Numbered from the stretch's first letter, positions 1 through 10,496 are shown. The stretch: DNA of 22,739 bases from Reticulitermes lucifugus (GCA_026260175.1 JAKCWW010006482.1:1-22739), one strand, 5' to 3'. The notes: generated by a model from the letters alone, not told the origin. Program-made: numbers and translations.

Positions 1-58
1 GTTGGTTAAAATAAAAGCTATTATATAAGACAGAATGCACGGTGAATATAATGTGAAA

Positions 59-165
59 TTTCAGAGGAATTTGCCTACTCCATGTTCAGGCTATCATAGT
101 GATGGATGCAGTGTATTTCTCTGAAATGTTGCTACTCTCCTACCAGGCTGTATGGAGCCATAATC
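59..165. repeat. Foldback (inverted) repeat, copy 1
   Basis: Arms 59-83 and 102-126 are imperfect reverse complements: the left arm starts TTTCAGAGGAA and the right arm ends TTCTCTGAAA, around an 18-base loop. The right flank (127-165), with CTACCAGGCTG and then GAGAAGACC, resembles the reverse complement of 6727-6775 and is similar in plan to 15348-15401. That similarity indicates a dispersed repeat family and not a chance palindrome. No coding potential is visible. Confidence 0.55.
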
Positions 166-1170
166 GAGAAGACCAAATATGAATATTCATTGCTGTGAAA
201 ACCTTGTCTTATTAGCATGTAAATGGTCTTTCAACTCCACTGTGGCATGAACTTTGAGCCAGTTATTATCTTATTATACATAATAAACCAGTTAAGTGGC
301 ATGTTTCAGTGTCCTTATCTCACTCTGTGGTCTATTTAATGTTCATAAGCATTTAAATATGTACAGAAGTTTTTTAATTCTCTGGGTTTTGCACTTATTT
401 TAAAAATTCAGTATCTTCATCATCATTCATGGACCAGTTATGGAGTAAGCACTGATTGAAAGAAACGGTACTGTCTGTTGGCACAATACTGTATGTAATT
501 TCAGATGAAAGTGGCAGTAAAGCAAACTATTACCTTTCAGTGTCATGTTATTCACAGTTTCAGAAGACAGCATTTCATGAAACACGTCACATGAAGAGGA
601 TTGTATGGATTGTTTTTCTGACTCAAGTTCTTGCCTTATTTAGAAATATTTTCCATGTTTCATACCAAGATGTGATCATGTGGTAGTGTTTACTGTTTAT
701 TTTCTGCAGTTCAGTATGCAAGTAAAAATGTCTTTTTATTTGTTTAATTGTGAGAGAGTCAAAGACAATCAAGAAAGTTAACTGTTTAGTTGATATTTAG
801 GTTCTGATTTTTCTTGCAATCTAGAATTCCTTTTGGCTTTGTTTGTAATGTGGAACAGCATTGATATATATATATGTATATATAAACCTTTCAATTGATA
901 CCATTGTCTTCCAAATGGTGTTCCAGGTAACCCAAGCAAGTTTGATTATAGTATAAAAAGTGCTTTATTGCAAACCATACTTATTTGTGTTCTAGTTTTT
1001 GAGCTTCACATGTACAAATTTTTTCCCTACTAAGATTTTTTGAATCTGAAAGGGTTCCATGGCCAAATGAAATTGGGAAACACTTTGCTAAATGTAAGAA
1101 GAGGTTTGTTACTGTTGGCAGATTATAAAATAGTAGAAGTTCAAAATAGGTAACTGTAGTCATACTAGGA

Positions 1171-2820
1171 TGCAAGGTGTATTTAAAATGCTCTGACAAA
1201 CTTCAGGAGTGAGTTCCCCACACCAAAACAAGGAAGAAAGTTCATATCAATATATGAACACAACCACTTAGATTTCGAGGTACAGCTCAACAACATGTTG
1301 ACCATTCAGTTGATGTTTCCACCTTAAACACTAAAGACTCGATGCAAGACAACTGCCCATGCCTACATTAGTCAGGTGACCTTTGAGTGCATTCTTACGT
1401 AATAGTGTTGGTTTCAGGGTCTGTAGTGAGTGGTGTCAGTAGTGCTTAGTGATGCAACTTGCTTAGTAATTTAGACAAGTAACGACCATGCTTTTGTGAA
1501 TATCTGTGAATGTGTAATCATGGCAGGTTATTTATTTCACAAACAGGCATATATAATTTGTACATGTATTGGCACTAATGGTAATGGTTGTAATGCCACA
1601 TGGCCCTACCAGGAAACTTGCCCACACTGCAAGCAGCCAAATCCTCAAGTCTTTGCTGCAGTCTGTCATCAATTTGCAGAGACTGGAGCATACTGGAATA
1701 TTAACACCAGTTACTGTGGACTGAGGAAGCCTGAGAGTTGGTCGTACACCTGATATGGAGGAGCATGTCTTAGAACATGTTGCTGGGGACCCAGGTATCA
1801 GCACGAGACAACTGCAGCAGTGTTCTCTGTTGGTCATATGACTGTTCAGAGGGTACTCCATGAGCAGCTGCCATACCCCTACCATTTACAATGTGTTCAG
1901 GGTCTAGTGCCTTCTGATTACCCACCATGGGTGAATTTTTATTGGAAAACTGCTCATCCATTTTTTGTCTCATCAGTGCTCTTCACAGATGAGGCAATTT
2001 ATGGTAGAGATGGCATTACAAATTTCTACAACTAGCATCAGTGGGCGGAGAAGAATCCATGTGGTACAGTCTATGCTAGACACCAGCAACAGTTCAGGAT
2101 TAGTGTATGAGCTGGTATTGTGGGTGACTGGTAGGCTCACATGTTTTGCCAAAATGTTTTACAGGCAATGTTTACAGCGATATCCTCTTAAATGGTCTTC
2201 CACAACTGCTGGGAAATGTGCCTTTGACACTAAGACCGTGGTTTATGCATGACGGGGCTCCGTCACATTTTAGCCGACCTGTGCAAGATTTACACAATAA
2301 TACCTATCATGACAAATGGATAGGTAGAACAGGACTAGTTGCATGGTCCCCGCGTTTGCCCGACCTCAGTCCTTTAGATTTTTATCTGTAGGGACACTTA
2401 AAACCCTAGTGTATTCATCTCCAATTGAAAATGAAGGGAGACTTCACCAGCACTTTTTTATACCTGTCAAATCATTTGTAACCACCCTGGGACCTTTGAA
2501 ATTGTGCCACAGTCCGTGATCAGACATGTCTGTGCATGCGTTGGTTGAGGTGGAGGACATTTTGAGCATTTGTTATTAATTGTGACTTGATAAACAATAA
2601 GAACTCAACAGTTATTAAATTGGGAATGTGTATTGTAAATGTATTATGTCAGTTGTACTTGAAATATTGCATATTTAAGGTGTTTATTGTTGAACATAAT
2701 CTTTAAATGCAACTCAAAAACCACGCATTTACAGAGATATATTTATGTAAACTTTTTTCTTTGTTTTGATGTGAAGAACTCACCTTGAGGTTTGTCCAAG
2801 CATTTTAGATACACCCTGCA
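1171..2820 (+). mobile_element. Dead Tc1/mariner-superfamily DNA transposon with DUF4817-type transposase
   Basis: The reverse complement of 2761-2820 aligns with 1171-1230 over about 60 bases with few differences and one small indel. The left end begins TGCAAGGTGTATTTAAAATG and the right end is the complement of TGCAGGGTGTATCTAAAATG. Between these terminal inverted repeats lies a transposase pseudogene covering most of the protein. If the element proper starts at the CA of CAAGGTGT, the flanking dinucleotides are TG on the left and CA on the right. Each is one transition from the TA duplication expected for this superfamily, so the TA site is plausible but not intact. The length (~1.65 kb), TIRs and single pseudogene fit one complete but ancient insertion in an intron. 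Confidence 0.88.
1520..2576 (+). pseudogene. Transposase pseudogene, DUF4817 / Tc1-mariner type
   Basis: The reading frame starts at ATG 1520 (MAGYLFHKQAY). It then gives an N-terminal helix-turn-helix region (1520-1745), a segment resembling TPDMEEHVLEHVAGDPGIST (1746-1805), MTVQRVLHEQLPYPYHLQ (from about 1838) and the first catalytic Asp in LFTDEAIYGRDG (about 1980-2016). It continues with HQWAEKNP (2036 on), the second Asp in FMHDGAPSHFS and a third acidic position in LPDLSPLDFYL (to 2388). The C-terminus ends in a GGHFEHLL-like motif near 2550-2570. At least four frameshifts are needed (near 1745, 1815, 2130-2145 and 2403). In-frame stops lie at 2033-2035, 2108-2110 (TGA where the family has Trp) and 2389-2391 (TAG, probably also Trp). 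It cannot encode active transposase. Family assignment comes from recognised motifs. Confidence 0.88.
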
Positions 2821-2960
2821 TACTTACAGGAAGTTAATTTCTTTGGCATATTGTAAACCAAAATGTGAATAGAACAGTCTCTCTGGCACTGTGTTATTGT
2901 ATGTTGTAACTACTCTGTTTCTGTTGTCTCCATTTTGATATTTTTTTCTTTTTACATCAG

Positions 2961-3038
2961 CCCAAACTAACGATGGCAAGGTGTCGAAGAAATGTGGACA
3001 ATTTTCTAGAAGCATGTAGGAAGATCGGAGTAGAAGAG
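2961..3038 (+). CDS. LRCH: LRCH-family gene, internal exon of the CH domain
   Basis: This 78-base exon is flanked by a T-rich tract plus CAG (acceptor) and GAG|GTAGGT (donor). It is phase 0 at both ends and encodes 26 residues. They begin PKLTMARCRRNVDNFLEACR and end KIGVEE. The CRRNV(D/E)NFL(E/D)ACRKIGV signature is the strongly conserved middle/late part of the C-terminal calponin-homology domain of LRCH proteins. In this family, N-terminal leucine-rich repeats precede the single CH domain, and the proteins act as cytoskeleton- or membrane-associated scaffolds. The next exon in phase is 8281-8484. The gene symbol is the family name; the vertebrate paralogue (LRCH1-4) is not meant. An alternative CH protein is possible, but this segment is most like LRCH. 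Confidence 0.87.
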
Positions 3039-3521
3039 GTAGGTACCAATAGGCATTATTGTTTTGTTTTGAGCATGCTACTTGTTGCTTAGCCCCTCTT
3101 CACTGCTTTATTTCAGGAACTTTCTGAAATCATTGCAGTTAATTTAAACACGAACGTTATGTAACCATGTATCGAAATTTACTGCGTACATTTCAAGCTA
3201 TGTTTCATGCCTGTACTTGATACTTTTCTTTTTTGTGTTGTTTGACATGCATTCTGTTTTATAAGTTAACACATTGTTTAAAGTGCTTTATTTGTGATTA
3301 TCTTGGTGAAACAATAAACAGGAACTTACAAAGTGTAATCATATCTGCTGATAGAGTGGTACATCCCAAACTGATGGTCATAATCTACACTCTGTAGAAT
3401 GAAAATACTTTTCTGTATGCTTATTTATGTTAGCTGCACTGTAACATACAACTTACAATGCATTGCAATCATCATTATATAAACTGTGAGATTTGAGGTT
3501 CGCACACCATTGTTGCTGAAG

Positions 3522-3603
3522 ATTCAAGTTGTCTGGCATGTGATGCTGTGTCGTTGAGCAGGTAGTTCTAATGACGCAGCGTAACATTTCAGAAGACTTG
3601 AAT
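3522..3603. repeat. Foldback repeat, copy 2
   Basis: Arms 3522-3555 and 3570-3603 (34 bases each, starting ATTCAAG and ending CTTGAAT) are imperfect reverse complements with about eight mismatches around a 14-base loop. The right arm contains GCAGCGTAACATTTCAGAAG. This aligns with GCTGCGTAATATCCCAGAAG in the right arm of the much better preserved hairpin at 11156-11279. I therefore read it as an older member of the same foldback family, sitting in the intron. Confidence 0.6.
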
Positions 3604-4049
3604 ACTTGTATATAACAATACTGCTATTATCGGGGCTTTCTTATATGGAGATAGGTATACGGTATACTAGTCTTATATGGGTAACTACAATTAGAAGTAT
3701 ATAACTGAAGTCTATTTCGATATGTTCAAGATGAGTTATGTAGTGTAATTACTGGAATGTGTGTTTCATTAATTTGTTTATTATGTTTTATTTATATTAT
3801 GTTTATATTGCAGTTCTTGTAGATGCATACCTTCGTGTATGAATTTAACATTTTTAGTCTTTTCTGCATGTTTCCGAAAATCATTCACGGGACTCTGTCC
3901 AGTTAGGAGAGGAGTCTTAATATTCCCTTCCATTTTGTATTTTGCATATCCTCTCTTGCTTGTCATAGTAACTTTTGGCATTTGTCAATCTTAAAGTTTC
4001 TCTGAAATGGTCATTCAATCCTGCATATTTAGTTAAAGCCATATTTCAC

Positions 4050-4255
4050 CGATTAGAGGTCGTGCTGTGGCTTACACGGTTAGCTGCGAGCCTCACCATG
4101 GAAGCCTAGGCTTGATCCCAGGCCAATCTGTTGTGGGGCTTATTGCAGTGGGACAGGATTTTCCCCAAATGCAGTGAAACCTCCATCCGTTGTTCCCCTG
4201 TGCATAATTTTCCCACAATCATTTACTCTAGTCCCAATAAATCTGACACCTTTAA
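4050..4255 (+). repeat. tRNA-derived SINE (degenerate)
   Basis: An A-box-like motif TGGCTTACACGG lies at 4068-4079 and a B-box-like motif GGCTTGATCCC at 4109-4119. They are 41 bases apart, close to the spacing of the internal RNA polymerase III promoter in tRNAs. The body that follows is a unit-like segment with GGGACAGGATTTTCCCC and AATAAATCTGACACC before AT-rich sequence resumes. No tRNA cloverleaf with an anticodon is evident, so this is a tRNA-derived retroposon and not a tRNA gene. The ends are estimates; no target-site duplication was identified. Confidence 0.62.
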
Positions 4256-6726
4256 AACTTTTCTGCAGCTGTTATTTCCTGCATTTAGCATTTCTTTCCT
4301 GTGATCCTTTCAGAAATGATGGATAGAAGTTTCACAGTTCTTTGATTTTACCCTGTCAGCATCATCCCACCAACACTCCATACTCACTTTGTATTTGTCT
4401 GCCACCAGCATATATCATCTTAGCAACTGACAGCATTGTTAGTTAAGATGCTGCTCTTTCTCTTCACCGCTCAGGACAATTCAGAGAGTTAACTTGACAC
4501 ATGACTATTATGATTGGCATGATACAGCTACCAGTGCTTTGGCACATTGTATGGTCATGAATGCATTTAAGTGTGCTATACATTCACCCTCCCCCCCATC
4601 ATCCAGGACAGTAGTTGGAATTTCAACCCCAGTGATGCTGAAGGGTTAAGACTTTTTAAAGTAATGACTTTGTGCATCTGTGGTCAGTATGTCAGTTTTT
4701 TTGACACATAGATGTTGAGTGAGTCTGAAACAAGGAGTCTTTTAGTGTGGCTGTGCCAAAAACAGTGAATCAGGGAAGAGGGTGGTGTAATTCAGTTCCA
4801 GATACAGCACTACTGTGACTGATTGTAATATTATATATATGAGGACACATTAATTTTACATTTGACCCATTGTCCACCAACCATAAATATGTATAACATT
4901 TTTATGTAATATAATAAAAGTGTGTGTCTGAGCACGTGCGCACACATGCGTGCATGTACTGTTAATCCAACAGCTGTCTGCTGAGGTACTAAGCAAGGTG
5001 TAAGTCAATCGAAACAGTGTAAATATGTCGATGGAAAAGTATATGTAAGGTCAAGTTTTTGTAAGTCATAGTTTACATAACTGGAGGGAGGGAGGGCGCC
5101 TGTATTTGTCTACCACCTCTGCATCACAATGCTGTCATTTATGTGAGGAAACATTTGGCATGTGTTTCAAAACTTTCAATATTTCTTCATTATCATATTT
5201 TGGAAAATTTTGTAAGTCTGAAATTGCGTAAATAGGGGTGTGTCTATACTCAGATTCCACGGAAACATTACTTTGTTTACAGCCAACCACCAGCAGAAAA
5301 TAACAATGAAGAGCTTCATACATTGTTGAAATTGTTGTCTACCATGTTCAGTATTACCACCTGTTGCAAATAAAAAAAACTGAATGCAAGTGAAAATAAT
5401 CATAATTAAGCACTTTACTGTCTCAGTAAAGTGACTTTTAGGACACCTGGTATATAGCCTGTCATTTAATGTCTGTGGAAGAAGACTGTCATTAGTGTTT
5501 AGTCGTAACAGGTATGCAGGTACTAATCTGTGATACTGTGAAACGTGATGCATGAAAATTCTCATGACCTGTTCAGAAAATCACGGAATGCTAGTGACTC
5601 TAAGACTCCTTCTGGTATGTGTGTACGTGTATATGCATATATCTGCCAAGATATATTACACATTCTTATTCTAGACAAATTTTTAATTCCTGGTAGAAAC
5701 TTGTACCAATTGTCTTACGGTTACATTTATATCTTTGACAGTACAGGAACCTGACACCATTTGTTATGAATGTGCGTTGTTCTTGTGTAACTGTTGTCAG
5801 TGCTTATACTTTGTAAGTTACCTACAGTTGCATAGTTACATGTCTTGACACCAAGATACGAATTTTGCGGGGAAGAAATATAGCACAGTTGTCCAAGGAA
5901 GGTTCTCCTTTTGCACTGATTTTTTTGGAGTAATCACTAAATGCCTCTCTCCACTGCTGGGTAGTTGTATCTAGATTTTGTCAGTGAACTTCATGCTGAA
6001 TTGGATGTATTTAGAGAGCATCAACATGGTCATTTTAAATATGAATTCATTTTCGTTCACTTGCAACTTTCTCCTTCCTCAAATAGGTAGTGGCTCAGGC
6101 TTATCTAATTGGGAACAGACCTGTTGGCACAGCTTTTTATTCTTCTTTGCAGTTTGTGAATAGATAATTCTGGTCTCTGCATCTGTGGTTCTTCTATTTT
6201 CATTTGAATTTAAGTTCTTATTTTGCATGTGTTGGCCATTATGCTCCTCTGCTTCACATTTACAAGAGGATTTGTGTTTGTTTTGGGATTATAAATTAAG
6301 TTGTTGCTGTTTGTTAACTGTTCAAATCATGTTGTGGTGGAGGATGTAATTAAATGTTTACATAGTTTGACCAGATGTTTGTATTGCAACATTATGTTCG
6401 TGTGACTTGTGACTGAAATTATATGAAGGGACACGTAGATTAACAGAGCTTTGTGTTACATCAGATGCCCTGACTGACTCTCCATTTGAAATCATTCTGT
6501 TTGTTCCAGGTACCTTACCTGCCTTTTAAAATAGTGTGTTTTGCATTATACAACAGTACAAACAATTCATACTTAATGGTATTTCAGATTGTGTTTTGTG
6601 TGTTTCTGATCCCTCTGCCAATAGAGCAGGCAACTCTGTCCACCATATTTTGTACACTGAATTCCTTAGGCTGTGCTGAGTCTATTCTTTATGTTCTGAT
6701 GTATCAAGTAGTTCAGGCATTCAGGT

Positions 6727-6893
6727 GATAGTGTTCTGGGTTTGGACACCATGGACATATGTTGTTACTGGCCTTTCAGAGGAATTTGCTGCTTCCATCA
6801 TCACAGCCTCTGAATTACGTTGAGGTAGACACTGAAGTGATCAGGGAGGAGGGAGGTGGGTTGTTCTGACTCCCTCCTTCCTAATCACTTCAG
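6727..6893. repeat. Foldback repeat cluster, copy 3, ending in a 24-bp stem hairpin
   Basis: The segment 6727-6802 resembles the reverse complement of 102-165 in copy 1: it has a TTCTGGG block, then TTTCAGAGGAATTTGCTGC and CCATCATC. Immediately downstream, arms 6832-6855 and 6870-6893 form a 24-base inverted repeat around a 14-base loop. The left arm includes TGAAGTGATCAGGGAGGAGG. Only two positions differ between the arms, and in RNA these would be one C-A mismatch and one G-U pair. The hairpin lies in the sense strand of the LRCH intron. It could be a young foldback relic or an expressed hairpin; the sequence alone does not decide. Confidence 0.6.
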
Positions 6894-7056
6894 ATTGTTG
6901 TACATGGTATCAAAAGACAAGACTATTGTCTGATCAACACTTACCTTGAAAACCTTAAAACCTACATAATTCAAGTACATTATGTATTTACAAGGTCACG
7001 ATGGCCAGACATATTGGCTTGTGTAGAAGGACTGTACCCCATGGAGGTAGTTAGTG

Positions 7057-7096
7057 AGTCAGTCAGTCGGTCAGTCAGTCAGTCAGTCAGTCAGTC
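7057..7096. repeat. (AGTC)n microsatellite
   Basis: Ten tandem 4-base units, nine AGTC and one GGTC (the fourth, 7069-7072), lie within the LRCH intron. Confidence 0.95.
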
Positions 7097-7660
7097 ATAG
7101 TTCCAGGAGTTGGTATGTCCTACGTGTGGTATGATTAGATGATGCCCTCGAGAACAGTGGGTTAATAGTCTCCAAACAAACAGTGCATAGATGTTTCGAA
7201 GCCTTGTAGAATACTGCATCAACAGACAGATTCTTCACAGTCATGCTGTAATATTAATAATAGTGCCAACATAAATTACTGCTACGTGCAACTTGAGATA
7301 TGATTAACTAAAATTATGTATGAAACCAGATAAAACTGTAACTAATAACAGATAACTAATGAGATTTACAGTTTTTGCACATCTTGTTAGAATTTTTCAT
7401 TAACCCCATATTATTTCCTCGTGAAAAAAAAAAATTTAATTTGTAGAGTTTGTACATGTTAGTATATTACTGTAGTAATAAAAGGCACTAGCAGGACATG
7501 ACAACCATACCATGTGCAAGTAGTCCTTCAGAATTCTTTAATTCAGTAGAGGTTGAAGTGTGTGTTTAATTTCTTGTAATAAACAAGGATATTTAATGAG
7601 TAAGGTAAACATACTGTGTTGTATAATCTAAAGCTTTTACAGGAACTAAATGCAAGAAAA

Positions 7661-7863
7661 CTCTCAGGCTACCAGCCATGTCAGGGGGTTAAATGTTAAA
7701 GAAACTAACATTTTGAGATCCATCTCATTCTCAGCATCAGGGAACTGAATTTTCAGGACTGACATCCTAGATATTAATTGCCCTGATGATAAGGACAGAG
7801 ATGGTTCTCAAAACATTGGTTTGTTTGCTGCTTGTAACCACCTGACGTGGTAGGTAGTCTGAG
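7661..7863. repeat. Long foldback repeat, copy 4 (arms ~80 bases)
   Basis: The reverse complement of 7781-7863 aligns with 7661-7742 for roughly 80 bases at about three-quarters identity. Shared blocks include CTCAGGCTACC / CTCAGACTACC, CATTTTGAGATCCATCTC / GTTTTGAGAACCATCTC and CATCAGGG at the inner ends. The loop is 38 bases (7743-7780). The inner right arm has CCTGATGAT...ACAGA followed by TTCTCAAAACATTGG, a motif arrangement also seen in degraded form near 15322-15358 and 17872-17915. No coding content is seen. This could be a foldback MITE or two retroelement ends in head-to-head orientation. Confidence 0.65.
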
Positions 7864-8280
7864 AGAGCTTTGTTGCAATCTGTGTTGTAACATTAACAGA
7901 ATAGTACAGACATCCACTATACTAACGCTGGCCATTATGAATGTTGTTAAGTAATATACAGTAGTACACAGGATAGATGAAAGGTAATCAGGTGTCAGGG
8001 TTGTGCTTTTCCGTTTTGTCATGCATTTTGCCATGCTTAGTTGGGTAAATTTTCAGGTGTTATGAAATCTGGTCAACCTAAGTATACATTTCTAATCATT
8101 TTAAAATTCAGTAGAAGGTTAGAATTGTTTGTTGAAGGTTTGCATTTTTATTAAGTAAGCTAAACACTACAGGCATAATTTATTTGTGGTTTGGGATGTA
8201 AGTTTGTTGAACCCATCTTGTGACTGCAGGCGAGATCAGAGGTAACTTTGGGCTAATGATCCCCTGCACATGTGTTGCAG

Positions 8281-8484
8281 GAGGACGTGTGCACTTGTGA
8301 CGATATAGTCGGGAAATTCAGGGTGGGTGCCGTTTTGCGCACCGTAGAGAGGCTTGTCACGTTTGAAGCTGCTGTGCCCACTATGCCTCACGCCACGCAG
8401 CCTGACAGCTTAGTATCATTCCTCTGTCTCACCTTCTTTGTTACAACTGTAGTGCTTCTGTATTTCTTCCCTCTGCCTGACTGA
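8281..8484 (+). CDS. LRCH: LRCH-family gene, terminal coding exon: end of CH domain plus C-terminal membrane segment
   Basis: The exon follows TGTTGCAG, starts in phase 0 and runs 67 codons to TGA 8482-8484. Residues 1-28 (EEDVCTCDDIV-like start, then KFRVGAVLRTVERLV) continue the CH fold directly from the KIGVEE end of exon 2961-3038. This matches the position where LRCH CH domains have a Cys-rich turn and a final helix. Residues 29-43 are a Pro/Thr/Gln linker. Residues 44-63 (LVSFLCLTFFVTTVVLLYFF) are an uninterrupted hydrophobic segment, and only PLPD follows, so the protein would be tail-anchored. Vertebrate LRCH4 is known to carry a C-terminal membrane segment, which supports a real terminal exon. 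Evidence for the CH part is good; membrane insertion is inferred from hydrophobicity. Confidence 0.82.
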   Translation, partial: EDVCTCDDIVGKFRVGAVLRTVERLVTFEAAVPTMPHATQPDSLVSFLCLTFFVTTVVLLYFFPLPD

Positions 8485-10239
8485 GTCAGTTGCTTAGGAA
8501 TTGTTGTGCAGAATGTTAAAATTATTAGTTTCTTTCCAGAAATACATTTTTGTAACCCACTGTTTATTGGTACTTGCTCTGTGTATCTGGTAAGGAACTA
8601 ATAGTTTTAGAAAATCCTATAATTATGCAACTGGTAGAAAAAATAACATGTATTTCATAAAATTAAGACAAGCTTCCATATATCTGGTATTTCTGTAACC
8701 CTGTTAATTTTTTTGTGAAATACACTTTAGAAGAATTTTTAAGAACAATGATAAGTAGGCCCTTTATTGTATCAGGGGTCTGTTCTTAGCAACCATAGTT
8801 CCTGTTCACAGGCAATTAAGCATATGTAGAATGATGATATATGTGTTCGGTGATGTCAGATAGTAACGTGAATGTGGTCAAGTACCAGTGCATTCCACGT
8901 GTAAGTCTCGGTTACTGTATTGACTTCCAGAAACTATAGGCATGTAACATTTGACAATTCTCTTATGACATTGGATATATGTAATTACAGTTCTGGATGG
9001 TGGATAGTGCTTGGGAATAGACCTTTGATAAAGTTTTGGGAACTTTAAAGTACAGTAAAGAGCACGCAGCTCATTCTCAGTATATAGCCAGTAACAGCTT
9101 AAAAATGTATCTGTTTTATATTTTACTTACAGAAGAATTGGTAACAGGTTGAAGCAGTTCTTTATTTGTGACGTGAAATGATGAACTGCTGTAGCATTGC
9201 AGTTCTGATTCTGTACTAATTCAGATACCAGTCTCCTCAGAGATGTATTCTGTAGGGTTTTTGATGTTAGAGTTTTTATTTCACAGTAGCAGTGGAGGGA
9301 AGTTTGTGCTTGATTTTGCGCGGTACAAAATATGACATCTGTGTTACCTGCAGTGAAAGTACATTAAAAGGAAAGTGTCATTCTTGTATTTGACATCCTG
9401 CATTTCGGTGGGTGTTTTTTTATGTCCTATTGGTAACATGTGGGAGTAGTTTTTATAAGACGTGTATGTTGAATATTTTGTTGATATATCAAATGGGAAT
9501 TTTATTTCTGTTAAAATGTATGTTGTTTTTTGAACTGGATTTCACATGCAGAAAATCAAAGTTACATTGTATTATAAGTCAGTTTTTTTATGGGCTGTAA
9601 TGTAAAAGTGAATGAAATTTAGTACTTTGTCAAGGTGTTACCACTCTCAGCTTACCCTGCATATGCTCACCCTGAAACCTCAAACAATGGGGAAACGTTG
9701 TCCATTTGGTGGGTCTGTAATGAAATTTTCATCAGGTAAGTAAGAAGTCTGGGCTGGGTGACATGTTTTATATATATATATTTTCACAGGAATGAAATGC
9801 TAATTTCTAAAGCTGTTTTCTGAGTGTTATAATTCCCAGTTCTGTTGTACATCTTCACAGCAGGGAACTTTGAGGAGATTCTGGAAATATGAAGAATGTA
9901 GAACTGCAGTGCGAATGCTATTGTTCTGTCCTGTGTGAATAAGAAAAGTGGCTTGGATGTGATAATACCATCTCTGTGCCTAAACAAACTACATCTTTGT
10001 TTACTTTTTATACGTACACTCCATTTCTCCAGGGATTTGCATTGACTCTTTTCTCCATTTTTGTGTAATATTACGTAATTTTTCTTGTTGTTATTATATC
10101 ATCCATTTTACTTTTGTAAGGCATGCAGTTTCCCACATGATTGCACCTATAATTGTGTGAATAACCTTCGGTTACGTAGAGCATATCCAGCTTTAACAGA
10201 TTTCGTTTTCAAAATAAATTTTTAAAATACATGCATTTA
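8485..10239 (+). other. Putative 3' UTR / downstream region of the LRCH gene
   Basis: No coding region is recognised after the TGA. The sequence is AT-rich and T/GT-rich on the plus strand. Scanning by eye, the first canonical AATAAA after the stop is at 10213-10218; an ATTAAA variant occurs near 9362. The transcript end cannot be fixed from sequence. A short TA run at about 9769-9780 is the only simple repeat noted. The region ends at the TA that flanks the composite insertion at 10240. Confidence 0.4.
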
Positions 10240-10496
10240 CAGTGAAATCTCGGTTTAAAGAAAGCATACGTTTGACAAAATTGTGTTCGTTATAATGAAA
10301 TTTCGTTGCAGTGAAACGCATTAAAAATTTCAGAACGAGCGTTACGAACATGTGAAACAGTGAGAAACGGACACTTAACCGTTTACTTCGCACAAAAGTT
10401 CGAAATCGTTTCTGTGCATGCTGTTTTAGTGATTATTTCTCGGCATATTCTTGGACACTTACACTGTTCTCCAGTACACGGTTCGGTACATACTCG

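Larger units (their letters stand above)
1..2960 (+). other. Intron of the LRCH-type gene (5' part outside the window)
   Basis: This stretch precedes the first recognised coding exon. Its 3' end is a good acceptor: a T-rich tract at about 2938-2957 followed by CAG at 2958-2960. I read all six frames for the preceding CH-domain exon and the LRR region and saw neither, so those exons should lie upstream. The intron contains a foldback repeat near its left end and a complete dead mariner-like element at about 1171-2820. The stretch 166-1170 is AT-rich, with a short TA-rich run at 864-884, and shows no gene. That this is intron is inferred from the exon at 2961. Confidence 0.7.
3039..8280 (+). 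other. Intron between the last two LRCH coding exons
   Basis: The intron runs 5242 bases from GTAGGT at 3039 to TGTTGCAG ending at 8280, with both junctions phase 0. It holds a foldback (3522-3603), a tRNA-derived SINE (about 4050-4255), a foldback cluster (6727-6893), an AGTC microsatellite (7057-7096) and a long foldback (7661-7863). The rest is AT-rich sequence with no recognisable exon. Minor landmarks are a mixed GT/CA-rich patch at 4919-4960, a purine run at 5083-5096 and a perfect 10-bp hairpin at 5411-5433. Short open frames at 5176-5565, 5545-5754 and 6486-6728 show no family similarity. Confidence 0.75.

Noticed and set aside
456-686. Open frame of 76 codons in the upstream intron
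   Set aside because: No family similarity, no exon-like context, composition like the surrounding intron.
5411-5433. Perfect 10-bp hairpin with a 3-base loop
   Set aside because: Short, not followed by a T-run that would mean anything in a eukaryote; a stem this size can arise by chance in 22 kb.
7057-7096. CRISPR-like or regulatory tandem array
   Set aside because: It is a plain 4-base microsatellite with no spacers.
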